In this document: one piece after another, positions 21,612 through 27,815 of the stretch
Layout: every line of letters starts with the position of its first letter
Numbering within the stretch: position 1 is the first letter of the stretch
Assembly (NCBI GenBank): GCA_965662365.1
Contig: CBFIHR010000059.1
Span: 1-27,815 of the forward strand
Source of the DNA: CAWVWD01 sp965662365
GTDB lineage: Bacteria; Bacteroidota; Bacteroidia; Chitinophagales; Saprospiraceae
DNA: 27,815 bases
Direction of reading: 5' to 3'
Translations under genes and position numbers: made by a program
Notes under the pieces: generated by a model
The model's input: the letters and a program-made list of their open reading frames with translations, nothing else
Database searches by the model: none
What the model was told of the DNA's origin: nothing

Positions 21612-24527
21612 TTACGCCAACAAAAACTGCAAATCTTTCCGATTTAGCGAAATCTTGTCATCGCTACCAATAATATCCGCTGCCAATTTTGATTTTTGCT
21701 GTTGCAATTGTAGGATTTTTTCCTCAATCGTATCTTTTGTAATAAAGCGTGTCACCATCACATTTTTGGTTTGACCGATGCGATGAGCTCTGGCGATAGC
21801 TTGTTGTTCTGCCGCAGGATTCCACCACGGGTCGGTTAAAAAAACATAATCGGCAGCCGTGAGATTTAAGCCTGTTCCGCCTGCTTTAAGGGAAATTAAG
21901 AATAATTGTGTTTTAGGACCTGTCCCGAAACCTCGGTGGTTATTTTGAAACTGCTGAACGGCTTTGGCTCGTTCTTCGGTTTTCATTTTTCCTGTCAACA
22001 TTACAAAACCATATTTTTTCGCTAAAAAATACTGTTCAAAAAGCTCTAAATGCTTAACAAAATTAGAAAAAATCAACACTTTGTGGCCACCTTTTATTAA
22101 CACTTCTAACTGCTCAATAATATCTTGAAACTTGCCCGATTTTACCTGTCCCGAAACCTCGGTAACATTTTTTTCGTTCTCAACCAATTTCGGATGAATC
22201 GCTAACTGTCGCAGCTTCATCAAAGTTGAAAAGACAATCATATTGTAATTCTCTTGTTTTTTGGTCACATTGTCTAATAAGTAATTTCGGGCTTTAGACT
22301 TTGCTTTTTCGTAAAGTTTACGTTGTTCGGGCAGCATTTCGGCATAAAAAACGTGTTCGGTGACTGGCGGCAAATCTTTCGCAACCGCCATTTTTGTACG
22401 TCGCAAAATGTACGGCTCCGTCAAGGATTTTAACCGTTCTTTTTTGGCTTCATCGTTATTTTTTTCGATTGGAATTTGATATTCTTCTTTAAAAAATTGG
22501 TATGTTCCTAACAATTCAGGGTTAATAAATTCCATTTGCGACCACAAATCCGACAAGGAATTTTCAATCGGTGTTCCACTTAACGATAATTTATAACGAG
22601 ATTTTAATTCATTTATCGCTTTGAATATTTTACTATCTTTATTTTTAATTTGCTGACTTTCATCTAACACAATATATTCAAAATCAACCTTTTGTAATAT
22701 TTTCACATCTTTTAAAGCCGTTCCGTAAGTCGTCAAAATCACATCAAAAGTCGGTAGATAACGCTCACTTTTATAGCGTTTAGTGCCAACGTGTTTATAA
22801 ATCATCAAATGCGGTGTAAACTTCCGCAACTCGGCTTCCCAATTAAAAATCAACGAAGCAGGCATAATAATCAACGCAGCCAAAGGGACAGAATTTGTCG
22901 TCGCTTGTAGTTCTTGAAAAAACGATAATTGCATCGAAGCAGAAGTTTTTGCCTGTCCCGAAACCTCGGGAGTTGCTTTAGTTCGCTTCGCTTTTTCCTC
23001 TTTGGCATATTGTAACGCAGAAATTGTTTGCAACGTTTTTCCCAAGCCCATATCGTCCGCCAAACAGCCACCTAATTTATTTTTTTGCAAATTTATCAAC
23101 CATTTTACCCCATCAATTTGATACGGTCGAAGTGTCGCTCGGATTTGTTCCGAACCGTCATATTTCAAATTTTCATAAACTTCCGAAACGACATTCGTAG
23201 AAGTTGTCGTCACTTCCGCTTCCAAATTTTTAACTAAAGTAAATTGTGCTTTCGTCAATCGAACAGTATCATTTTCGACTTTCGCCAATTGTGCAACAGC
23301 TTGATATTTTTCAAACCATTCATCAGGAATATAAAAATGCGAACCATCGGGCAAGGGATAAAATCGCTCGTTATTTTTAATAAACGGAACAATTTTTTGA
23401 AACTTGATTTTAAAATTTCCTACTTCAATCGTTCCCTCTAAATCGAACCAGTCATTAATTTGTTTTAGATTCAAATCTAACTGCGGTCGCTGCAAAATCA
23501 ACTGTTTTTGATTAATTTCAGGTGGAATAATATTAAAATTTGCTTGACGCAAAACAGTTTGATTATCAATCAGCCAGTAATATAATTCGCTGCCAGAGTT
23601 TTCGGCTTCCGCCAACTCAAAATACTTTCCAACCCTATTTATTAAACCTAAATTTTGTAATGTTTCAATAAATTTCTTTTCAATTTCAGTTTGTCGTTGA
23701 TATTGTAAAATAGTAACTTCTGCTGCATCAAAGTTAAGTTCCGTTTTGACTTGTATCGCTTCTTTATAGTCAAATTTGGCTTTTTCGTACACAAATTTCA
23801 CGATAAAACCGTAGCGATTTGACATAAAATCTTTCGTCATTCGAAAATCGCAACAAGTCAGTTTATGAACATTTTTCACCTCAAAACCTTCAGTTGTAAT
23901 ATTAGTTTTTGCAGCAATTTTGACAATGAATTTTTGAAAATAAGACTTAACAATATCCTGCTTAATAAATACCTCCTCTTTTGTCATAAAAGGCTTTAAT
24001 AAATTGGCGTTTATCTCTGCTACTCGATATAAAACATCACCCAAAATCACCCAAGCTGGTTCGTTCGATAAAATGCGAATCTCTCCTTGTCTAATATTCT
24101 TAATCATTTCATTTTCAGCTAATTGCAAAGTATAAATTACACCTGCCTTGGTCTTTTTGAAATGTAAGTTTGGTTGTAAAACTGCATCCGAAAAAAGAAG
24201 TTGTTTCTGTGCGACCCAATCTTTTCGCTTCAAATTTAGGCACAATGGAAAATCATTTTCAACAACTAATTTCAAAAACATCGATAATCGATTCTGTACC
24301 CATTTTATGATTAATTTTCGAGTCGCATCATTCGCTAAAAGTTGATTTAAAGACTTTTTTCGTTTCGATTTTTGGGAATTAAACTTTTGTATAATCGTTG
24401 CTTCACTCAACGTCGATATCATCGACAGGGCTTTTTCCAATTTTGGCGACAGCCGAATATTAAATTCCGAAATTGTATCCTCATGAAATCTATGATTGAC
24501 GTAAGTCGGAAACCCTTCATCGTTCAA
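21612..24527 (-). CDS. SNF2-family ATP-dependent helicase/translocase
   Basis: This SNF2/HepA-type ATPase has at least 971 residues. Roughly the first 440 are a family-specific N-terminal region. The motor domain follows: RPYQIDGVKWL, Walker A ADDMGLGKTLQT, a Walker B box reading DESQ rather than DEAH, then LSGTPIENSLSDLWS, SLKAGGTGLNLT and DPWWNPAAEQQAIARAHRIGQ. It should act on DNA or DNA-protein complexes. TTG 24527 is the first conventional start, but the frame is open to 24626 and the extra 33 residues (PAYELIFNLSS... LPTAFVATL) look like genuine family sequence; a -7 box sits at 24652. The true start is probably a non-ATG codon near 24614. Three mini-repeat copies are read in frame in variable loops. 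Confidence 0.88.
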   Translation of the reverse strand: MNDEGFPTYVNHRFHEDTISEFNIRLSPKLEKALSMISTLSEATIIQKFNSQKSKRKKSLNQLLANDATRKLIIKWVQNRLSMFLKLVVENDFPLCLNLKRKDWVAQKQLLFSDAVLQPNLHFKKTKAGVIYTLQLAENEMIKNIRQGEIRILSNEPAWVILGDVLYRVAEINANLLKPFMTKEEVFIKQDIVKSYFQKFIVKIAAKTNITTEGFEVKNVHKLTCCDFRMTKDFMSNRYGFIVKFVYEKAKFDYKEAIQVKTELNFDAAEVTILQYQRQTEIEKKFIETLQNLGLINRVGKYFELAEAENSGSELYYWLIDNQTVLRQANFNIIPPEINQKQLILQRPQLDLNLKQINDWFDLEGTIEVGNFKIKFQKIVPFIKNNERFYPLPDGSHFYIPDEWFEKYQAVAQLAKVENDTVRLTKAQFTLVKNLEAEVTTTSTNVVSEVYENLKYDGSEQIRATLRPYQIDGVKWLINLQKNKLGGCLADDMGLGKTLQTISALQYAKEEKAKRTKATPEVSGQAKTSASMQLSFFQELQATTNSVPLAALIIMPASLIFNWEAELRKFTPHLMIYKHVGTKRYKSERYLPTFDVILTTYGTALKDVKILQKVDFEYIVLDESQQIKNKDSKIFKAINELKSRYKLSLSGTPIENSLSDLWSQMEFINPELLGTYQFFKEEYQIPIEKNNDEAKKERLKSLTEPYILRRTKMAVAKDLPPVTEHVFYAEMLPEQRKLYEKAKSKARNYLLDNVTKKQENYNMIVFSTLMKLRQLAIHPKLVENEKNVTEVSGQVKSGKFQDIIEQLEVLIKGGHKVLIFSNFVKHLELFEQYFLAKKYGFVMLTGKMKTEERAKAVQQFQNNHRGFGTGPKTQLFLISLKAGGTGLNLTAADYVFLTDPWWNPAAEQQAIARAHRIGQTKNVMVTRFITKDTIEEKILQLQQQKSKLAADIIGSDDKISLNRKDLQFLLA
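21918..21940 (+). repeat. Coding mini-repeat, SNF2 copy 1
   Basis: It contains the exact core CCTGTCCCGAAACCTCGG. The gene reads the complement as CGA GGT TTC GGG ACA (RGFGT) in a loop between FQNN and KTQLFLISLKAGG, where relatives are ~7-8 residues shorter. Confidence 0.9.
22144..22163 (+). repeat. Coding mini-repeat, SNF2 copy 2
   Basis: It contains the exact core CCTGTCCCGAAACCTCGG. The gene reads GAG GTT TCG GGA CAG (EVSGQ), a different frame from copy 1, in the loop before SGKFQDIIEQLEVL. Confidence 0.9.
22952..22970 (+). repeat. Coding mini-repeat, SNF2 copy 3
   Basis: It contains the exact core CCTGTCCCGAAACCTCGG, followed by G, which completes a 5-bp CCCGA/TCGGG stem. It is read as EVSGQ in the variable linker between motifs I and Ia. 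Confidence 0.9.
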
Positions 24528-24651
24528 CGTAGCAACAAATGCAGTCGGTAAATAAAAAAAATTATAGTCACTACTTAGGTTGAAAATTAGTTCGTATGCT
24601 GGTTTTGGTTTGATGTGCGGTCTATTTTATAAAACAATTTGATTTTAAATA

Positions 24652-24659
24652 CAAATATA
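24652..24659 (-). promoter_or_regulatory. Promoter -7 box (TATATTTG) for the SNF2 gene
   Basis: On the minus strand TATATTTG matches TAnnTTTG. Transcription would start near 24645, just before the extended SNF2 frame opens at 24626. No -33 TTG at standard spacing was found. Confidence 0.45.
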
Positions 24660-25052
24660 TGTTTTAAAATATAAAAAGAGTTATAAAATGCTGTTTCTAC
24701 CTCAAAAATGTACTTAAACCATTTTGCACAATTTCAATCAACATACATCAACAATAACTCAAATTTTGATACAGAATCTTTCGCACAAAACAATCTTAAA
24801 TTACTATTTATTTGGCAATTTTCCACATTTGCAAAATTAAAAACAATTAAAAGCAACTATTTCAATTCAAAATAAATATTTTTATCATTTCATCAAAATT
24901 ATTAACAAACCACTATCATTTTAATAAAAAAACCTTGATATTTTAATATTTATAATAATCCGACCAATAAAAAGTTTTTAATTTAAAAATACTCAACGTT
25001 TCAATTAAATAATTACAAATTTCGTAAATTTTAAAATAAATCATTAATAAAT
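24660..25052. other. Very AT-rich gene-free stretch
   Basis: About 390 bp composed mostly of A and T, with no ORF. One DnaA-box match (TTTTCCACA, 24819-24827) is not enough to suggest an origin. Nothing else is recognised. Confidence 0.5.
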
Positions 25053-25084
25053 TTGCATTAAAAGAGGGTTTTAGTTTAAATTTG
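25053..25084 (+). promoter_or_regulatory. Promoter TTG-N21-TAAATTTG upstream of the tRNA-like RNA
   Basis: TTG at 25053-25055 and TAAATTTG at 25077-25084 match the Bacteroidota consensus with 21-nt spacing. The -33 TTG is itself the end of another TAAATTTG box (25048-25055), and both boxes are followed by CATT. Start of transcription would be near 25091. Confidence 0.55.
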
Positions 25085-25116
25085 CATTGTAATTAATAAC
25101 AAAGGTTATCAATTTA

Positions 25117-25150
25117 ATAACTTATTTACTAATCATAATTAATAAGTTAT
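25117..25150. repeat. Inverted repeat before the tRNA-like gene
   Basis: ATAACTTATT (25117-25126) and AATAAGTTAT (25141-25150) are perfect 10-bp arms with a 14-nt loop, ending 6 bp before the tRNA-like acceptor stem. It may be an operator or a processing hairpin. Confidence 0.5.
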
Positions 25151-25156
25151 AAACAA

Positions 25157-25303
25157 TGTAAGGTGGCGAAATTTGGCAGCCGCACCCTCTTGTCTCGGGG
25201 GCGAAGATTTTGGGATAAATTTTGGTTCGATAGCCGTTGCTTCGGTGACGACTATCGAATTGAAACTAACTACTTCTTGAAGGTTCGAGTCCTTCCCTTA
25301 CAG
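25157..25303 (+). ncRNA. tRNA-like RNA, anticodon GUC, with a 77-nt variable domain
   Basis: Every tRNA arm can be paired. Acceptor TGTAAGG (25157-25163) pairs with CCTTACA (25296-25302), 7/7. TG at positions 8-9 is followed by a 3-bp D-stem GCG/CGC (25166-25168, 25181-25183) whose loop contains GG. Anticodon stem CCCTC (25185-25189) pairs with GGGGG (25197-25201, one T-G) around the loop TTGTCTC, anticodon GTC. T-stem GAAGG/CCTTC encloses TTCGAGT. The base at 73 is G and CCA is not encoded. GUC, G73 and G2-C71 are aspartate-type features, but a long variable region belongs to Leu/Ser/Tyr tRNAs, and 77 nt (25202-25278) far exceeds even those. T at position 37 is unusual. It could be a functional odd tRNA, a tRNA-derived regulatory RNA or a pseudo-tRNA. 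Confidence 0.7.
25220..25265 (+). other. Long UUCG-capped hairpin in the tRNA-like variable region
   Basis: TTCGATAG (25226-25233) pairs with CTATCGAA (25252-25259). A C-A mismatch separates it from CGTTGC/GTGACG, which closes a TTCG tetraloop at 25241-25244. Six weaker pairs (A-T and G-T) extend the base to 25220/25265. An outer 4-bp helix AAGA/TCTT (25204-25207, 25275-25278) frames the domain. Confidence 0.8.
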
Positions 25304-25428
25304 CTATTTTTTTAGTTAAGATTTTATAATTAGGAATGATCGAAACGACTAATCTCTAATTACTAAAACACTAAAAACCAAGATTTTAGGTAGTTGCTCA
25401 GATAATAGTTTAGGACGCTATTTTCTAA

Positions 25429-25457
25429 AACCGTTCAGTTTTCTGGACGGTTTTTTT
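25429..25457 (+). terminator. Rho-independent terminator downstream of the tRNA-like RNA
   Basis: AACCGTTCAG (25429-25438) pairs with CTGGACGGTT (25443-25452, one G-T) around TTTT, followed by seven Ts (25451-25457). It faces the plus strand, so a transcript from ~25091 could end here. It may also serve the convergent MBL gene, which stops at 25463. Confidence 0.85.
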
Positions 25458-25462
25458 ATTTT

Positions 25463-26509
25463 TTATTGGTAATTCAACCACCATTTTTCTTGTTCGACGG
25501 AAGCTACATTAAAGATTTTCCCTAAAATTGGTGTCGCATAATTGATCTGTTTTTCTTGTGCGGATTTTACAAATTCCTCAACGGGTTCTGTCCAAGTATG
25601 CTGATACGATAAATTAAATCCTGCCCAATGGAAAGGCATGATTTTTTGAACATTTGCATCAATCGCAGCTTGAACACTTTCGTGTGGAAATAAATGGATT
25701 TCGCTCCAATCATCATTGTATTGACCACATTCCATAAAGGCAAAATCAAATCCGCCTAATTTTTTTCTAACTTCCGTAAAATGTTGACCGTAGCCGCCAT
25801 CGCCACTAAACCAAATATTTTCAGTTGGCGTTTTGAACGCCCAACCGCCCCAAAGTGACTTAAATCTGTCGGTCAATCCACGACCTGAAAAGTGTCGAGT
25901 TGGTGTGAAGGTAATTTCCGTATTTCCAAACGATCGAGTTTGCCACCAATCAAATTCGGTGATTTTATCAGCTGCAATTCCCCAATTCATCAAATGCCGT
26001 TTTACACCTAAAGCAACAAAAAAGTGCTTCACTTTTCCTTTCAACTTATGCACACTTGCAAAATCCAAATGATCATAATGGTCATGTGTGAATAAAACCA
26101 AATCTATCGTTGGGAAATCGTCAATTAAATCCAAGGTGTTTTCTGAAAAACGTTTACTTTTTGATGGTGCAATCGGTGTTGTATCATCGCCTAACATTGG
26201 GTCAATCAACAAGGTTTTTCCGCTGATTCGCATTAAAACAACAGCGTGACCGTACCATATAAATTTGGCTTTATCTGTTGGTGATAAAAATCCATCTTTG
26301 TCAAAATCCTGTATTGGCAACGGTTTTTTAGGTATTCTTTCTACTGAGCCAGACAATTGTTTATAAATCATACCTGGTAACTTACTTAATCCCATCGACA
26401 TATCGACCGCTTCTAAATTTTGAAATTGCCCATTTTTCCAATTGTCCGATTGTGCGTATCGTTGGATTAATTTTTTTGTTGCTTTGCCGCCAAATTGTTT
26501 GAAAAACAT
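25463..26509 (-). CDS. MBL-fold metallohydrolase, NAPE-PLD-like
   Basis: This ~348-aa metallo-beta-lactamase-fold protein has the zinc motif FTHDHYDHLD (HxHxDH; H142, H144, D146 and H147 from the ATG). Further metal-site segments are TRHFSGRG, WFSGDGGYG and MPFHWAGF. The sequence RGLTDRFKSLWGGWAF is characteristic of the N-acylphosphatidylethanolamine phospholipase D-like group, so phospholipid or another phosphodiester hydrolysis is plausible, but the substrate is not proved. I chose ATG 26509. The frame runs to a GTG at 26542, but that codon lies inside a promoter -7 box, TACCTTTG at 26542-26549. There is no export signal. Confidence 0.87.
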   Translation of the reverse strand: MFFKQFGGKATKKLIQRYAQSDNWKNGQFQNLEAVDMSMGLSKLPGMIYKQLSGSVERIPKKPLPIQDFDKDGFLSPTDKAKFIWYGHAVVLMRISGKTLLIDPMLGDDTTPIAPSKSKRFSENTLDLIDDFPTIDLVLFTHDHYDHLDFASVHKLKGKVKHFFVALGVKRHLMNWGIAADKITEFDWWQTRSFGNTEITFTPTRHFSGRGLTDRFKSLWGGWAFKTPTENIWFSGDGGYGQHFTEVRKKLGGFDFAFMECGQYNDDWSEIHLFPHESVQAAIDANVQKIMPFHWAGFNLSYQHTWTEPVEEFVKSAQEKQINYATPILGKIFNVASVEQEKWWLNYQ

Positions 26510-26541
26510 GATTTCGTTTTTAATGCTAAAATTGTATAACA

Positions 26542-26549
26542 CAAAGGTA
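26542..26549 (-). promoter_or_regulatory. Promoter -7 box (TACCTTTG) for the MBL gene
   Basis: On the minus strand TACCTTTG matches TAnnTTTG and predicts a start near 26535, 26 nt before ATG 26509. It rules out the upstream GTG as a start. No -33 TTG was seen. Confidence 0.5.
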
Positions 26550-26661
26550 GGTTTTTAGTTATTGATGTTTAATCATTTTGGATGATTGTTGGGTATGTTT
26601 TGTAACCTCTTGTAATAAACTTTATTCTAAATAACAGCACAAGTTTGATATTAAACCATGC

Positions 26662-26692
26662 TTGTTTTATAGGTATTTTATCATTATTTTCG
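26662..26692 (+). promoter_or_regulatory. Candidate promoter of the Uma2-family gene
   Basis: TTG (26662-26664), 20 nt, then TATTTTCG (26685-26692), one base off TAnnTTTG. Transcription would start ~16 nt before ATG 26714. Confidence 0.4.
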
Positions 26693-26713
26693 TTATAATC
26701 AAAAAAAGATAAT

Positions 26714-27196
26714 ATGCAAGAAGTAAGTATCAAGTCGGATTATGAATTAGAAAGAGGAAAACCTATACCAAGTAAAAATCATGGATTTATCCAAACCAAA
26801 TTAGCTGTCCTTATTTCAAAAAGTTGTGAAGACAAATATGAAGTTGCCTCTGAAATCAATGTTTTAATCAATAGCAATGTAAAAGTCCCTGATTTAGCCA
26901 TATTTCAAGAAGCAACTTATGCGCCTGGTTATGACGAAATAAATGTTGAAGAAATTCCCGTTGGTGTAATAGAAATTCTATCACCAAAACAAAGTCTGGC
27001 AGATTTAATCGTTAAATCTTATCAATATTTTGAAGCGGGGGTAAAATCTTACTGGCTGATACTTCCTGAAACCCAAACAATTTACGTTTATTACGCACCG
27101 AATGAATATTATGCCTACTTTCAAAAAGGAACTTTAGTTGATAATAAATTAGGTATTGAGATTGATGTTGCTAAAGTTTTTAAGGTTAAAAAATAA
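26714..27196 (+). CDS. Uma2 (DUF820)-family putative endonuclease
   Basis: This 160-aa protein has the PD-(D/E)XK-like Uma2 core: KVPDLAIF (Asp60), then GVIEILSP (Glu87) and SYQYFEAGVKSYWLI, all diagnostic of DUF820. Most members are ~180-200 aa; this one is slightly short at the N-terminus, where the usual first helix is brief (YELERGKPIPSKNH). Biological roles are unproved; such genes are numerous in cyanobacteria and Bacteroidota and often behave as accessory or mobile genes. It stands alone, with a promoter candidate and a strong shared terminator. Confidence 0.87.
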   Translation: MQEVSIKSDYELERGKPIPSKNHGFIQTKLAVLISKSCEDKYEVASEINVLINSNVKVPDLAIFQEATYAPGYDEINVEEIPVGVIEILSPKQSLADLIVKSYQYFEAGVKSYWLILPETQTIYVYYAPNEYYAYFQKGTLVDNKLGIEIDVAKVFKVKK

Positions 27197-27211
27197 CTTT
27201 AAATAGAACAC

Positions 27212-27252
27212 TTTAAACGGTCGAACGCTTTAAAAGCATTCGACCGTTTAAA
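27212..27252. terminator. Bidirectional terminator between Uma2 and alpha-2-macroglobulin genes
   Basis: Arms of 20 bp (27212-27231 and 27233-27252) are complementary except for one C-A pair, around the sequence ACGGTCGAACGC. T- and A-rich flanks on both sides suit termination from either direction for the convergent genes. Confidence 0.85.
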
Positions 27253-27263
27253 ATTTAAAAAAA

Positions 27264-27815
27264 CTATTGAATCTTAACCAAACTTCCACCAACCCAAGTT
27301 TTCAACTCATTTGTATAATACAAATAAGCCGTTGAAGCAGGCGATTCATAATCACCTGGAATTTCGGTTTTTAAGTCCAAATTAATCACTCGAACTTCTT
27401 CGGGTTTCATCTGACGATAGTAGAAAACGACATTGTTGCCGATGATTTCGTAAAAGTCCACGACTTTTTTGTCTATCAATTCTTTGAGTTGCCACGGTTG
27501 TGCGGACAAACCTGCTGGGATTCCGACAATCGCTAAAGTCATTGGCTGACCTTCTGCGGTTTTGTTGGTGATTGTCGTTGTTAAGCGGTTGGTTTCGCCC
27601 ATTTTTACGTTGGCTTTCGCCAAATTTATATCCAAGCCGATAACACATTTGTCGTTTGTCGGAGGCGTTTTGCAGTGATAATTGACAGATAAAGTTGTTG
27701 GTAAAGGATTTTTTGCATCAATGAATTTTACCGAAACTTTTTGTTTTCCACTTTTTAAATGCTCTTCCAAACCTTTGATTTCGATTTTTTCAACGCCTTT
27801 TTCATAAGCGTATCT
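27264..27815 (-). CDS. Bacterial alpha-2-macroglobulin-like protein, C-terminus (cut by window)
   Basis: The frame is open from the window end (27815) to the TAG at 27264, giving the last 183 residues of a larger protein. The segment IPAGLSAQPWQLKELIDKKVVDFYEI, then VVFYYRQMKPEEVRVINLDLK, IPGDYESPASTAYLYYTNELKTWVGG, resembles the receptor-binding-like C-terminal domain of the large Bacteroidota alpha-2-macroglobulin (MG2/A2M) proteins. These are usually 1500 residues or more, secreted or periplasmic, and trap proteases. The thioester region and signal peptide would lie outside the window. Confidence 0.75.
   Translation of the reverse strand, partial: RYAYEKGVEKIEIKGLEEHLKSGKQKVSVKFIDAKNPLPTTLSVNYHCKTPPTNDKCVIGLDINLAKANVKMGETNRLTTTITNKTAEGQPMTLAIVGIPAGLSAQPWQLKELIDKKVVDFYEIIGNNVVFYYRQMKPEEVRVINLDLKTEIPGDYESPASTAYLYYTNELKTWVGGSLVKIQ

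Noticed and set aside
24660..25052. Possible replication origin in the AT-rich stretch (one DnaA-box match at 24819)
   Set aside because: A single box, no cluster, no dnaA or dnaN nearby; another chance match lies inside the TraB signal-peptide codons.
25380..25430. A second tRNA-like fragment (GGTAGTTGCTCAG) before the terminator
   Set aside because: It resembles a D-arm by eye only; I could not pair acceptor, anticodon or T stems.
1..27815. CRISPR array or insertion sequence
   Set aside because: No regularly spaced repeats with unique spacers and no transposase or terminal inverted repeats with target duplications were seen.

Overview
The window looks like chromosomal DNA of a Bacteroidota (Bacteroidetes) bacterium. 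It is AT-rich, several genes are preceded by the phylum's promoter -7 box (TAnnTTTG), Shine-Dalgarno sites are rare, and the gene families are typical of the phylum: a ~630-aa PurF, a serA-DUF1015 pair, tandem geranylgeranyl-reductase-like flavoproteins and a bacterial alpha-2-macroglobulin. The phylum-level call is firm; I cannot go lower from the sequence.

Layout. 1-2758 (+): two tandem geranylgeranyl-reductase-family flavoproteins (the first cut by the window edge) and a UbiA-type prenyltransferase, an apparent isoprenoid-lipid cluster. 3142-6687 (+): a very large secreted TraB/GumN protein. 6772-8679 (-): a complete type II restriction-modification pair of the NgoPII (GGCC) type. 8920-10815 (-): purF with an attenuator-like leader. 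11354-11665 (+): a small membrane protein. 11782-13467 (-): an RluA-type pseudouridine synthase with a long N-terminal extension. 13858-15351 (+): aroB and thioredoxin. 15500-16117 (-): a thioredoxin-dependent-type arsenate reductase. 16187-18359 (-): DUF1015 and serA. 18491-20074 (-): a holin-like membrane protein and a Gfo/Idh/MocA oxidoreductase. 20475-20810 (-): an unknown small protein. 21051-21579 (+): a small lipoprotein and a decayed AAA ATPase. 21612-24527 (-): a SNF2 helicase. 24627-25462: a gene-poor AT-rich stretch with a structured tRNA-like RNA. 25463-27815: an MBL-fold hydrolase (-), a Uma2 nuclease-fold protein (+) and the C-terminus of an alpha-2-macroglobulin (-).

Three observations stand out. 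(1) An 18-24 bp mini-repeat (core CCTGTCCCGAAACCTCGG) lies inside coding sequence three times in the SNF2 gene and once in the ATPase remnant, with a diverged copy in the RluA gene. It is read in both orientations and in different frames, and always sits in a variable loop, much like the protein-inserted palindromic elements of Rickettsia. (2) A 147-nt tRNA-like RNA at 25157-25303 has perfect acceptor, D, anticodon (GUC) and T arms but a 77-nt variable region that folds into a long UUCG-capped hairpin. (3) The purF leader carries mutually exclusive terminator and antiterminator stems plus an 11-codon leader ORF. In addition, several genes (UbiA, SNF2, arsC, DUF1015) have no ATG at the expected start, and two of these have a 9-bp tandem repeat exactly there.
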